NCBI GenBank assembly: GCA_020536535.1
Contig: JAHLWZ010000142.1
Location: forward strand, 2,311-35,124
Length of the DNA: 32,814 nucleotides
Direction: 5' to 3'
Source: Pelomyxa schiedti
Lineage: Eukaryota; Evosea; Pelobiontida; Pelomyxidae
The position numbers were made by a program, and so were the translations under genes. Shown piece after piece: positions 21,788 to 31,754 of this stretch. The notes under the pieces are model-generated. The model was not told the DNA's origin, did not search any database, and saw nothing but the letters and a program-made list of their open reading frames with translations. Each line of letters begins with the position of its first letter. Position 1 is the first letter of the stretch.

Positions 21788-24563
21788 TCAATGTGATTCC
21801 GAGGGTGTTGCGGAATCTATCTGTGGCACAGAACCACAGGAAATGCCAGTGCACTCAATGATTCCTGACATGGTGGCTAAGTTGCTTGGAACTTCGAATT
21901 TGACACCACACAACAGCTCGGAGAAATGAATGGCGGTTTTGAGATGCTCACTTGATATGCTGGTCTTGTAAGGGCAGAGGATTCTCGACGTGCCGCGAGC
22001 CAGTGCCATGAATATAACCAACTGGTCCATTGTGTATTCACAGACACAGCCTCCGGCATTGTAGATTTCCACAAGTCGTTTTACAGCTTTTTCAGCAACC
22101 TAGTTGAGGGTAAAAAGTTAGTTGAACTCTGGTGTATTTTTTATGGGTCTCACTTCTTGTGGGGATATCTCCGTTTTGCTTTCAAATAGACTGTCAGCGG
22201 CAATTAGGCAGCCGGTTGATGTTTCCAGTACAAGTTGCACACCAGCAACTCCACTGGTTTTTTTCCTGGCTTCTTCATTCAGGGCTCTTCTTTCCTTGAA
22301 GGTCAGTCCACCGGTTTCCTCTGCAGAACCGGGAGTTTCAGTTCGGACTTGCTTAGCCTTATTTTTCCTGGCCTGCTTTGCTGCGGTATCGTCCTCAGCA
22401 CTTCCGTCATCTTCGGGTGCAGGTATGATTGTAATGTCTTCTATACCAAAGCGGTCATGAATCATTGCCCTCACAATTGAAATCACGGAGCGCGGTAGGC
22501 GTGTTCGGCATGTGCCACCGCCGTAGGCTACACCTCTGACAGATATCGGAACTCCGCGGTCGGTTATGGTTGCAGCTGAGATGCCCCCAATAACTGGTGT
22601 GATACACACTTCAACTTCACCTTTTCCCCATGGGTAGAAGCCACGCTTGTGAATATTCAGCTTCAAATTTTGCTCAGGTACTCCAAAAAATCTGTGCAAC
22701 AAAGGGAATAGTACCATCCTGAATTGCCAGTGAACATCTTTATGGTGGATGTAGGTGTTACCTGATATAATCGATTGGGGGGCTCCCCACAACATTTGTA
22801 CCGCCTCGCAAAGTCATAGTTACAGGCTGTTCATGTGCACCAAGCAAAGCACAAGGCAATGCTGCCTGTAGAAGAAGGGTTATTGCCCCAGCTGTGTGTG
22901 TATCTGGGAAAAAGTGGGTAGTGTGGTGTGATGAAGAGGTTAGCACCTGCATGAAAGGCTCCTCCGCGCAGTCCTTTCACACCTGGCCATAAAAATAACT
23001 CTCCTGCACCTTCACAGTGCCCACCATACTAACAAATAATAGGCACTACAAATTAAAAAGGTTTTGTCATGCAAACCTGTATGGGTTCTGGTCGCACCAG
23101 CCCGTCACATAGGTCAGTGACTAATTTAGCCCCGGTGGAGTGCTGATGTCCCAGTCCTGGCTTTGGCCTACCTGCTCGTATGGAATGAATGTGCAATGGT
23201 CGCCCTAGTAGTGCACCAAATGCAAGAGCCACACGGAGTACTTGTCCTCCCCCCTAAGTGAGTAAGATGTTTAAAAAACTTCACGCAGGAAAGTCAAGGT
23301 ACCTCAAGAATGGATCCATCTACAAGAGGCAGTGGCGGTACACCAGAGCTCACAACATCTCTCTCTGAGGCAGAAGTGCTTGTTGTGACTGACGTGGTTG
23401 CTGACGTGGTTTCACGTACAGGCTCAATCACAGGAATAAATGACTGCAATATTGTAGCTTTTGGACCAGTGTGCTTCATGGAAACAAAGGGAAACACAGG
23501 GCCTCTAAGCACCCCTCTCCAACTGATGACACTTGTCCCGTTCAAGAAAAACTGCAAGTCACCACTCCCAAGATCAACAGACACACCAATGATGTCCCCA
23601 TCAGAATACTGGGGTTGATTTCTCATTTTCTCACCATGTACACGAAGAGTCCCTGGTCTGTTTGACTGTACACTGCCACCAGACCTACAGGAGGAATAGG
23701 TAAGAGCATCCACAAATGGAATCAATTTACCAAATGATACATTTGGTGTTATGCTTAGGGGATTCATCCACCCAAACGTCGGAATATGCCACCTACAAAT
23801 TGAAACCTACTGTGAGCGTGAAAGAAGAACAACAAGAAAATGGGTACCCCAATCCAATAAGCATCATCAATTGGATCTGATGCCCTTACAACAAAAGTAT
23901 GGATACCAGTACTGAACAGTTCCAACCCAACAACACCTATAAAGATAAATTCTTAGTATGTTCTATGTTTATTCCTCTGTACATAAAAAAAAAAAAAAAA
24001 AAAAGGAACAATAACAAACAGGTTTAGAATAAAAAAATAAACCAACCTCCCCAATCATCAGTTGTCTGAGAGACTGTCATTTTATCAGCCGAAAAAGCCA
24101 TAGAGCGAGTGGCCTGCGCGTCATTCCACCCAATGTCACTACTCCGTCCCATAAACGCAGCAGAGCCCTTGCTCCCACCAAGCACCTTCTCGGCCGCCCC
24201 AGCCACAAACGGGCTCATCTCGCCACACGTCGACGTAGCGGTAGAGCTAGAGGCCGACGCGGCGGAGGCGGTACTCTTGGTTGAGCCTGTGGAGCGAGCT
24301 GCCGCGGTCGCACTTATGGGTGTCTGCTGGGACTTCCCCCGCCCCCTGGCGCTCGCCGCCTGGGTTGTTGCTCCCCCGCGTGCAGTTGCATTTGCACTTG
24401 CATTTGCATTGGCATTTGCCCTGCCTCGCCCACGGTCACCACCTCCACCGCCTCGTTGATTGTTGTTATGAGGCTGCGGTTGTGTGTGCTGCTGTTGGGC
24501 GGCTGATTGCAGTATCCGAGTGAGGTCTGTTATAGACTTATCTGTGGTGTTGGTAGCCGACAT
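21788..24563 (-). CDS. RTCA: SPRY domain fused to RNA 3'-terminal phosphate cyclase
   Basis: The start at 24563 (MSATNTTDKSITDLTRILQS) opens a Gln/Asn/Gly/Ala-rich tail of about 150 residues. A SPRY domain follows over three exons (FSADKMTVSQTTDDWGG, GIHTFVVRASDP, YSDGDIIGVSVDLGSGDLQF, FLNGTSVISWRG). A short linker leads straight into the cyclase: VDGSILE then GGGQVLRVALAF across an intron, RAGRPKPGLGHQHSTG, LRGGTNVVGSPPIDY, FPLLHRFFGVPEQNLKL, RGVAYGGGTCRTRLP, EYTMDQLVIFMALARGTSRI and TAIHFSELL, ending at TGA 21788-21790. RtcA enzymes convert RNA 3'-phosphate to 2',3'-cyclic phosphate with ATP through a covalent His-AMP. The cyclase carries a Lys/Glu-rich insertion of about 50 residues near 22330-22420. 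An earlier in-frame ATG at 24626 is possible. Confidence 0.9.
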
Positions 24564-24646
24564 GAGACTGGCCTCTCGAAAACAAAAAAAAAAAGTTTTT
24601 GTTTGTTCATGAAATTTTTTCGGCAAACAAAAACGGGGTGTTGTTT
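24564..24646. promoter_or_regulatory. Short tandem spacer upstream of the SPRY-cyclase gene
   Basis: Only 83 bp lie between the stop of the kinase chimera and the ATG of the SPRY-cyclase gene, both on the minus strand. It has to hold the 3' end of one transcript and the start of the next, or the two are made as one RNA. It contains a T11 run on the coding strand. This is inferred from spacing. Confidence 0.3.
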
Positions 24647-27310
24647 TCAGTAGTCGGAAGGGTCAGCTTTGAGAAGAGAATCCAGTGCCTGTGAGGCCGA
24701 CATTCTTTGATCACATGATGGTAGCAGCATGGCTCTCAGTGTTCTTTCCATTGCACCCCCGGAGAGTTCCGGCCTCAGTGGGGGGAGTTTGTCAGGATTA
24801 AATGTGGATTGTGAGGTGTTGGTGAGCGCCTGTGGGTCGGCACACATAAGCTGCCAGAAAACGAGCGCAATTGCAAATGAGTCCGCGTTCTTGTATGGAA
24901 CCTTCACTATGTTGCTGTTGCTGCGCAGTCCTCTGTTGGCTGAAAGTGTGAGTGCGGCTATATTTGGGGGGTAGGTGAAGCTGTTTCCCCATGGGCTGTC
25001 TCGGTTCAGGTCAATTGGGTATGTCATTTGCTCATTGAACTTGGTAACTATGGCCAATCCAAAGTCAATAACATAGATACGGTGGCCCTGAGAGGTTGAT
25101 TTTATGAGCAAGTTGTCACCCTTTACCAAGTTCTGTGAGTTTCCTTTTGAGAAGCAGTTCTACTAACTTTTATGTCACGATGCACTGTGAAGTTATTTGC
25201 CAAATGGCAGGTGGCAGAGAGGGCTTGTTGCAGCAATAAAAGCACATCCTTTTTTGATGAAACTACAGTGCTGAATACTTTGTCAAACGGTACACCTAGC
25301 AAGCCGGGGTTAGGAATAATAATGATTACTGCAGCTGCCTACCACCGTGTGGCATCATAATCATCACTGATCGCTGTATTGACCACTCAGCATAAACAGG
25401 GTATCCTGTTGATCCAAGTTATTTTGGGATTGCAGGGTTAAGGAAGCAAATACTGGCAGCAATTTGTTGCACCCAGGAATCGGGAAGGGTTGCAAAAAAC
25501 GTGCAAATGGGATGCAGAATGTTTGGATGAGAGGGAAGAATGGACAGACACTGTACTTCATTTCGGTAACTGAGGAAAAGTTCCTTATTTAATTTAGATA
25601 AAGCAGCTTGGGAACCTGTTTCTGAGTAGTGTTGGGGAGGGATTTATAGTAGCATTAACATCCATCATGAACTTGAGACAGAGTGGAATTTGTATTCTTG
25701 GGTGTCGGGCAAAGAACACAGCACCAAATGAGCCACAGGACAATAAACTCGGATCGATGAAATCATTTACATCCAATAGGAGGCAAGAGCGAGAAATAGA
25801 CTCTAATTCCTCCTTTTCGCTTCTATATGGTTATGAGACCCAAAATCAAAGTTGGATGCAAAGCCTTAAAATTGCATTTTCTGCTTTTAACACAGAGGAT
25901 TGCTGCTCAAGATCGAGACATCTATTCCTAAGAAAGGAATTTTGGTTGTGCAGAGAGTAATAAAAAGGTACTGGTAGGATGCTATTTCGTTTTTCATCTC
26001 GGTTTTCGTGTAAGTACAAGCAATTTGAAATATGTGTCAAATACTGCCGGAATGTTTAGTCTCATCTCTGGCCTTTCTGGTGGATAGGCATCATGGCGGA
26101 TAACAATAAACCTGGGTTCTCCCTCATTAACCTTTTGGTCCTCCAGGCACTCAATCCCCTCTATCTAACAACCATAATTTAAAAAAAGATAAACTCATGA
26201 CTATACAGTTAAAATTGCTAATGCTTCTGGATCCACTCCAATTCTCCGTGATACTAAAGTACGAATGTCCTGGCAGCGTGTATTCTCAGGAAGGCGATAT
26301 TTGAACAGTTTTCCTTCGTGCCCAACCTCGATAACGAGAAGCTTTGTTGGTATGGGAGGGGGATGAACACTCAGATAGATCTCCGTATTGCATACAACCG
26401 AATGCAATATCTGCAGTGCCAGCATTTCGGTTTCAGGGTTTTGAATATGGTTATCGATGGAGAAAATTCTCTCCGAGCGATAAGTGGATTCAAGGAAACT
26501 CCTCAGGTGCTCTTGCCTCTCTTTGGGGACAGTGTCAATGTGCGTTATCACCACTGTCGATCTAATTCCGTGATGTAAGGTCCACTCCACCATCCGCTGA
26601 ACAAAGAAACGAGGGTTCATTTCTGATCGGGGATCAGATGCAGAAATAACCCAAATCATTGAAGGTGCACGAGCAGAACAGTCTCCAAGCATGTCAGATG
26701 TGTCCTTTCTCAGGTGAGACACAAGTGTTAAGAGTGTTTGTCATACTGTATCATTGTTGTGGCTTTGATTAGGTGATGATCCGCGAAGAAAGGAGCCGGA
26801 CTTCACGGCTCCTGACAATATCTCTTGGGCTCTCTTTACTTCCTCTGAAGAATCCGCAAAGAAACCGGGAGAATCCACAAGAGTAATAGAGGGAGTGACA
26901 GAAATATCCTCAAGGAGAAAGGTGCCTTGGGACCCACAATCGTACTCGGTTGCAATCGGCAACTTACCTATTTTGGGTCCTTGGTGTCACTTCGCGCCAA
27001 ACAAATGCCAAAGCACAAAAAATCCGGGGATATTACCCATCGCTCTCAGTATCGTGTTTATCACCGACGAAATGCCGGAACCGCAGCGGCCCATAAGTGG
27101 TATACGAACGCAACTAATTCTCTGCGAGTGGCCGTGCTGCACGTACAACTGCGTCGCGGGCGTCCATGTCAAAAGCTGGTGCCTCAGTGTGGCTGCATCA
27201 CCAGTCCCAACTGTGGGTACCCTGCTATTTGGTGACCCACCTGTGGCGCTCCCACAAGTTGCTGTGCTTCCATTGGTTTCAGCTACGTGACTGTTACCAG
27301 TAACGTCCAT
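24647..27310 (-). CDS. Chimera: degenerate P-loop GTPase-like domain, ubiquitin-like segment, coiled coil, protein kinase
   Basis: The start at 27310 gives MDVTGNSHVAETNGSTATCG. The GTPase-like part has a G1 motif MGRCGSGISSVINTI (Ile where Lys is expected), G3 in SITLVDSPGF and G4-like VVITHIDTVP, resembling AIG1/septin-type G domains. A ubiquitin-like stretch follows (FKYRLPENTRCQDIRTLVSR then EGEPRFIVIRHD). Next is a coiled coil (NRCLDLEQQSSVLKAENAIL) entered through a GC-AG intron. The kinase domain shows LLSCGSFGAVFFARH, the VAIK-type lysine in PLCLKFMM, SHPNILHPICTFF, VMIMMPHGG, VHRDIK joined to GDNLLIKS, and VIDFGLA, ending at 24647. The kinase has its catalytic Lys, HRD and DFG, so it should be active. 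Phase was consistent across all joins tried, which supports one gene rather than two. Confidence 0.82.
25823..25864 (-). other. GC-AG intron, 42 nt
   Basis: It lies in the kinase chimera between the coiled-coil exon (ending AENAIL plus AG) and the exon SEKEELESISRSCL. The donor is gctttg and the acceptor ccatatag. The only GT donor nearby (in TCTGTG) gives the wrong phase. Confidence 0.6.
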
Positions 27311-27406
27311 GAACGAATGGCGAAAAAAAAAAAAAAAAAAAAAACAAAGGGCCCTTCGACGAAACCCCTTTTTGATCGATGTCCCAAGTAAATCTAATCC
27401 CCGAGA
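27311..27406. promoter_or_regulatory. Putative divergent promoter with A22 homopolymer
   Basis: There are 96 bp between the start codons of the kinase chimera (-) and NAA40 (+). The spacer holds an unbroken run of 22 A (27323-27344). Long poly(dA:dT) tracts exclude nucleosomes in other eukaryotes, so a promoter role is plausible. No TATA or initiator was recognised. Confidence 0.5.
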
Positions 27407-28848
27407 ATGAGCAGCGAAGCCCCCGCTGTCGCCAACACGCCGAGTCCGTCGACGCATTCCAGCAACAACACTGCGTCGTCGGAACAGCACGCTCAAGCTC
27501 CGACGATGGCGGCGACGAGCGCGGTACTCGATCCGTCGTCGTCCGCAACGCCCACGACCAACACAACCGCCGCTACTAGTACGAGTGCTGCTAGTAGCGG
27601 GGCCGTCGGGGCCAAAGCCAAGGCCAAGGCGAAGGCCAAAGCTAAAGCCAAAGCTAAATCCAAGGCAAAGGGGAATAAAAAGGGGGGAAAGACAGCGAAT
27701 ACGCCACCAGGACAACAAGAACAACCAATCACGCCGCCTACTATTACTAGTACTAATACTTCAACGACGGCGGCCGTGGTTGAGAAACCTATGTCGGCAG
27801 CAAGAGCAAAGAAAGAAGCCAGAAGAAAAGTATGGGTTTTTTTCCCCCCTTCCCCCGGGTTTTTTTCCTTAATTAATGCTCATTGCATAGAAAATTCAAG
27901 AAGAAAACGAGCGAGAGGCCTTCGTGCGCCAATTAAACTCGGTTCCAAACTTTTTCGAGAAATTCCATGCATTCAAGACTTACAAATCCAACGGGTTTGA
28001 AACGATGCCACGTTGTGGCTACAACAACAGTTGGTGAATGACCCCTTCTCCCGCCCAGGCTTGACTTGGAGCTGGAATACATTCATTCCGGTGATATAAC
28101 AAAAGAACTGCAGAAATGGGTGTTCAGTCTACTCGAAGATAACATGAAGAATTAGTAAGTGCATCCGTGTCTGCCTTTGAGTCACTTTAACATACTGCAG
28201 TTATGAGGGTTCCTGGGGTTGGAATCCAACCCAGACTCGCAGTGAAATGACAAACACCAACACTCGCTACATTGTAAGGTTTTATTCTCTTCATTGTAGT
28301 TTCACTACATCCCAAAAAAGATTTGTCGTGAGAGGGTGTCAAGGCAACCCGTTGCCTTTTCATATTTCACGTTTGAAACGGAAGATATGCCTGTTGGTTG
28401 CAGTCTTTATCTGTGCGAGTTCAGACTTTTCTTTTTTTTTTTTAGTGTCCATCCTTCCAAACCACCAACTCCTCTAGGTATGAGTTACAGCTGCACCCTT
28501 CTGTCAGAGGGAAAGGTCTAGGAACATTCCTTATGCAGGTTTTAAATTGTTAATTTTCCACAAAAATAAATCAACTGCAGATTACTGAATTAATTGCTCG
28601 GTCAAGCAAAGTTGATTGCATTCGGCTGACATGTTTCACTGGTATTCTTACCTCCAACACCACAGGAAGTGCCAATTTGACACCCTATTTAAGATAATTC
28701 TGAGGCTGTTCAGTTCTATGAAAAGCACGGCTTTGTTCTCGATCCGCTCACACCCAAAGTAACATTTGAGGACGCTCTGTCTTCGACATACAGAATCATG
28801 TGCAAATCCTACTCCCCCAACGGCCTCCTACGAAAAGGTCTCCTGTGA
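27407..28848 (+). CDS. NAA40: N-alpha-acetyltransferase 40 (NatD), histone H4/H2A N-terminal acetyltransferase
   Basis: Eight exons fit in phase (27407-27829, 27891-28033, 28059-28154, 28201-28273, 28300-28412, 28478-28538, 28581-28641, 28694-28848), for 374 codons and TGA. The NatD signatures are clear: WVFSLLEDNMKNYYEGSWGW, QPVAFSYFTFETEDMPV, LYLYELQLHPSVRGKGLGTF with the acetyl-CoA loop RGKGLG, then IRLTCF and AVQFYEKHGFVLDP of the GNAT fold. The enzyme acetylates the N-terminal Ser of histones H4 and H2A. The first exon is an added tail of about 140 residues, Ser/Thr/Ala-rich with a perfect Ala-Lys run (AKAKAKAKAKAKAKAK), not found in the short human protein; it may target RNA, DNA or nucleoli. 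Introns of 25 and 26 nt interrupt the conserved part. Confidence 0.93.
27604..27672 (+). repeat. Ala-Lys dipeptide-coding repeat
   Basis: About eleven degenerate copies of a GCCAAA/GCNAAR hexamer encode alternating Ala and Lys in the N-terminal tail of NAA40. Synonymous changes (GCC/GCG/GCT, AAA/AAG) show that the peptide is kept rather than the DNA, or that the expansion is not recent. Confidence 0.8.
28034..28058 (+). other. 25-nt GT-AG intron
   Basis: It lies in NAA40, between CGYNNSW and LDLELEYIHSG. The sequence runs gtgaatga to cgcccag. Phase is fixed by conserved exons on both sides, and leaving it in brings a stop codon (TGA) into frame. Confidence 0.75.
28274..28299 (+). other. 26-nt GT-AG intron
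   Basis: It lies in NAA40 between TNTNTRYI and FHYIPKKICRE. The sequence runs gtaaggtt to attgtag. Phase is set by the NatD motifs before and after. Confidence 0.75.
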
Positions 28849-29109
28849 ACCCTAGTTAAATGATGAATCTGAGAAAAACCATTTTCTTTTCCTTTGGGGG
28901 TGCCATCTTTGGCTCCGTTCAATTGAATTTGGCTCAAAACCCGGGCCCAGGCTCACCCACCGTCACCCAACGACGGCATTCAATGAATTTGTTGAGAAGT
29001 AGCCATACGTGAAATCGCCGGGGTTGTCACTCAGATACGGCGAGCCCTTCGCATGCAGCAGTGTCAGACACTCCCTGCCTTCACAGAAAAATCTTTTGTT
29101 CGGAACACC

Positions 29110-31433
29110 ATGCCGAAAGGCAAAAGACCGCGGCAGCCCAATGGGGCGGGGACGCCCTCAGGGGAACAAGCACAAGAGACGGCAGCCAAGACCACGAGCA
29201 GCAGCGGGAAGGGCAAGAAGGCCTCGGGGCTCACCAGCGCCCTCTCCAGCCTCTTCACCCGCTCGCAGACCCACTACGCCGCCACCTCCTACTCCCCCGG
29301 CGGCGGCCTGCTCCCCGTCCTCGTCTACGGCTCCCCCGAGACCTGCCCCCAGTCCACCATGCACACCGTGCGCTGCCCCGAGTCCGCCTGCCCCGCCGCC
29401 AGGTTCTGGGCCAGCGAGGCGGAGCTCCAGCAGGCCCGCCGCGAGGCCCAGGCCAACAAGAAAAAGGCCGCCGCTGCTGCTGCTGCGGACGTGAGCGGGT
29501 GGAACTGCTTGTACACGCACACCAACTGGAAGACCATGGAGCTGGTGATAGTCAACTTTGTGCCCGAGGTTCCGAGGGTGGCTCTCGAGGGCGGGTGGTG
29601 GTTGACCGAGAGGGGTGTGTAAGTGTGCTTTTTCATTTTGATTTATGTTAGATGTTTGCCATTGTATGTTCGATTGGGTGGGGGAGGGGCGGTAGCTTTG
29701 GAGTTTCTAGTGTAATGATAATCGAATGTTAAATTTATATAATTTATTAGTTATATTGTGGCATTGTATTGCAAATGTATTTACAGTGGTGTGGTTTTTA
29801 CAGCCAGAAGCATTGAAATGAGGAACGGGCATCCAAGGAAGATCGCACTGGGCAACTGTGACAAGAAGTTCACTGATGTCAGATGTGCTGTCATTATTTG
29901 TGATCCCTCTGGCACAAGTTGCACTCAGACTTCCGTGAATTTGAGTGAGAATTATTTGTTGCATTTCTCACCCTTACACTTCTATAGAGTTAGCTCCTAT
30001 TTTCCCAAACAGCCCTCCCATTCACACTGCATCCCCACTGCCATCCTTATTCGAAGGTGTGTGTCCTGTACCACAAATCATCGAACAGCCCTTTGCGCTT
30101 CACTTGGACCAAAAGTTTGCCGATGAGCAGGCCGGAATAATCAACAGATGGTCTAATAATGCATGCAAAATAAGATCGCTGCCAGCCCTCTTTACGTGGA
30201 GCCAAGCCGTGCAAGTGTTTCAAGAGAACTTCAATGTAGACGTTTCAGCACTACAAGCCCAGGGTAATGATAATTTTACGTAACTTCGACCTGACTTAGA
30301 AGGCACTCCAATTGAGTTTGCGGAACAAAGTCTCCCGATACAGAGATTGACCGTCTACGCTGGAATGCTTTTGCTCACCACATGTTAGTTGTAAATTCTC
30401 TTCAAAACCCCATTATCGAAGTTGACAAGGTAAGACAAACACTCTGACCCTCTCAAATTTCCAACACCCTTCTTAGTATTGCCTTGAATTTTGGCAGACA
30501 AGACAGTAACCCGATGATACCCAACTCCTCTCACACAATCAGGTGGTTCCATGGATTCATAACACGGCAAGAGGCCGAGCAAATATTGCAGTCATATGCC
30601 CTCCCATGTGCCCTATTACGATGTGGCCAAAGTGATCCTTGCCTCTTAACCTTGTCCCAAAAATTACCCACAGGTTTCTCCAGTCACAGAGATGTTAAAG
30701 GCAACCTCTCAGCTTGATATTAACATGAATAGGTATATATCACCAGAATATTGCGAAGACAGTTGGAGTGCAAGTAGTGCCCCAAATTCGACAGCCGAGC
30801 CCAAACACCAATGCCCAGTACTCACCTTACTCTTGTTCTGTGTCATCATCCTCAGCATCACCATCCCCCTCACAGAACGGCACCCCACTCCTCCCAATAT
30901 CACAACAAGAATACACAGTTCCCCAGCAGCAACACCCAGAGGCACTGATACCCTCCAACACGTACGGTCCATATGGGGTTTTGGGTACCAGCAATGATTC
31001 CTCACAATTGCTACAGCCACTCCCACTCTCCTATCAACCAGAATCCACCTCCACAAACACAACACAAGCATCACAACAATCAGCAACAGCAGCACCACCC
31101 CCACCGTGTACTGTACCACCTCCATCACAGAATAACAACACAAATAGACTGGGGCCAGTACCTCCCCCACCATTGCCAATCTACCTTCCGGGCGACAATG
31201 GCATGCCATCAGCGGCAGCAACAGCCACAGTCACAGCAACTGCCGCATTTATTGTATACAATGTGGTTGGGAGAGACCAACCACAGCAGCAGGTGTATGA
31301 CACAACAATAGAGGGGGTGGTCTGCAGGCTGCTGAACAGGGCTCTTTTTGGAGAGGTCAGGCTGGTTGGCCGTGCCCTACACACCTTGACTGAGGCTTGC
31401 CTCTTTGCCCACCACAACGCCTCCTTGTTGTGA
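29110..31433 (+). CDS. SH2-domain protein with STAT-like layout
   Basis: The ATG at 29110 begins a GC-rich first exon (29110-29618) with a Ser/Ala/Lys-rich, Cys-containing region. Beta-like stretches follow (KTMELVIVNFVPEVPRVAL, then VVFTARSIEMRNG and CAVIICDPSG) that could be an Ig-like DNA-binding fold. An alpha-helical part (LFTWSQAVQVFQENFNVDVS) recalls the STAT linker. The SH2 domain at about 30530-30680 has IRWFHGFITRQEAEQIL and LLRCGQSDPCLLTL with the phosphotyrosine-binding Arg. The C-terminus (30770-31433) is Gln/Pro/Ser-rich and ends with RALFGEVRLVGRALH. The order (beta region, linker, SH2, low-complexity tail) resembles STAT transcription factors; the STAT assignment is inference. 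Exons after 30264 are partly unresolved: two joins need very short introns or other edges. Confidence 0.65.
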
Positions 31434-31610
31434 GCTCATTGCAACGAGGTAGTAACTTAAAACAACAAAGCTTTGCTTTTACAGTGGGTGTGCCGAGGTA
31501 GATTGGGTTTGGATAGTGACCACCACACTGTGAGGTGTGCTGGGGTGTTGATGGTTGTTGTTTTACTTGTGTAGAAAGGGAGAAAGAAGCCCGAATACAA
31601 ACACAAGAGT

Positions 31611-31754
31611 TTATTGTTTATTACTTAAGTTTTTGCTTGGGTAACTACTATGGTGTTGTTCCCGCCTTATCAAGGCGCTAGAATCAGTTCTAGGTGTCGC
31701 CTGAATCTCCCTCAGGGTCCCAACAGATTCGCGGTAGTTTTCCCAGAAATCCAT
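31611..31754 (-). CDS. Possible small ORF or terminal exon, 47 codons
   Basis: ATG at 31754 to TAA at 31611-31613. The peptide is hydrophilic with a helix-like start (MDFWENYRESVGTLREIQ). The frame stays open a little upstream (VWFYSL before the Met), so it may be the last exon of a minus-strand gene whose earlier exons I cannot fix. No family was recognised. Confidence 0.2.
   Translation of the reverse strand: MDFWENYRESVGTLREIQATPRTDSSALIRREQHHSSYPSKNLSNKQ

Noticed and set aside
29061-29651. 196-codon plus-strand frame overlapping the SH2 gene's first exon
   Set aside because: It is a GC-rich shadow frame (Arg/Pro/Leu runs). The frame from ATG 29110 continues in phase into the next exons.
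30730-30746. Another 14-nt intron (gtatatatcaccag) in the SH2 gene
   Set aside because: It does not give a consistent phase with the SH2 exon upstream. Other splice choices are open.
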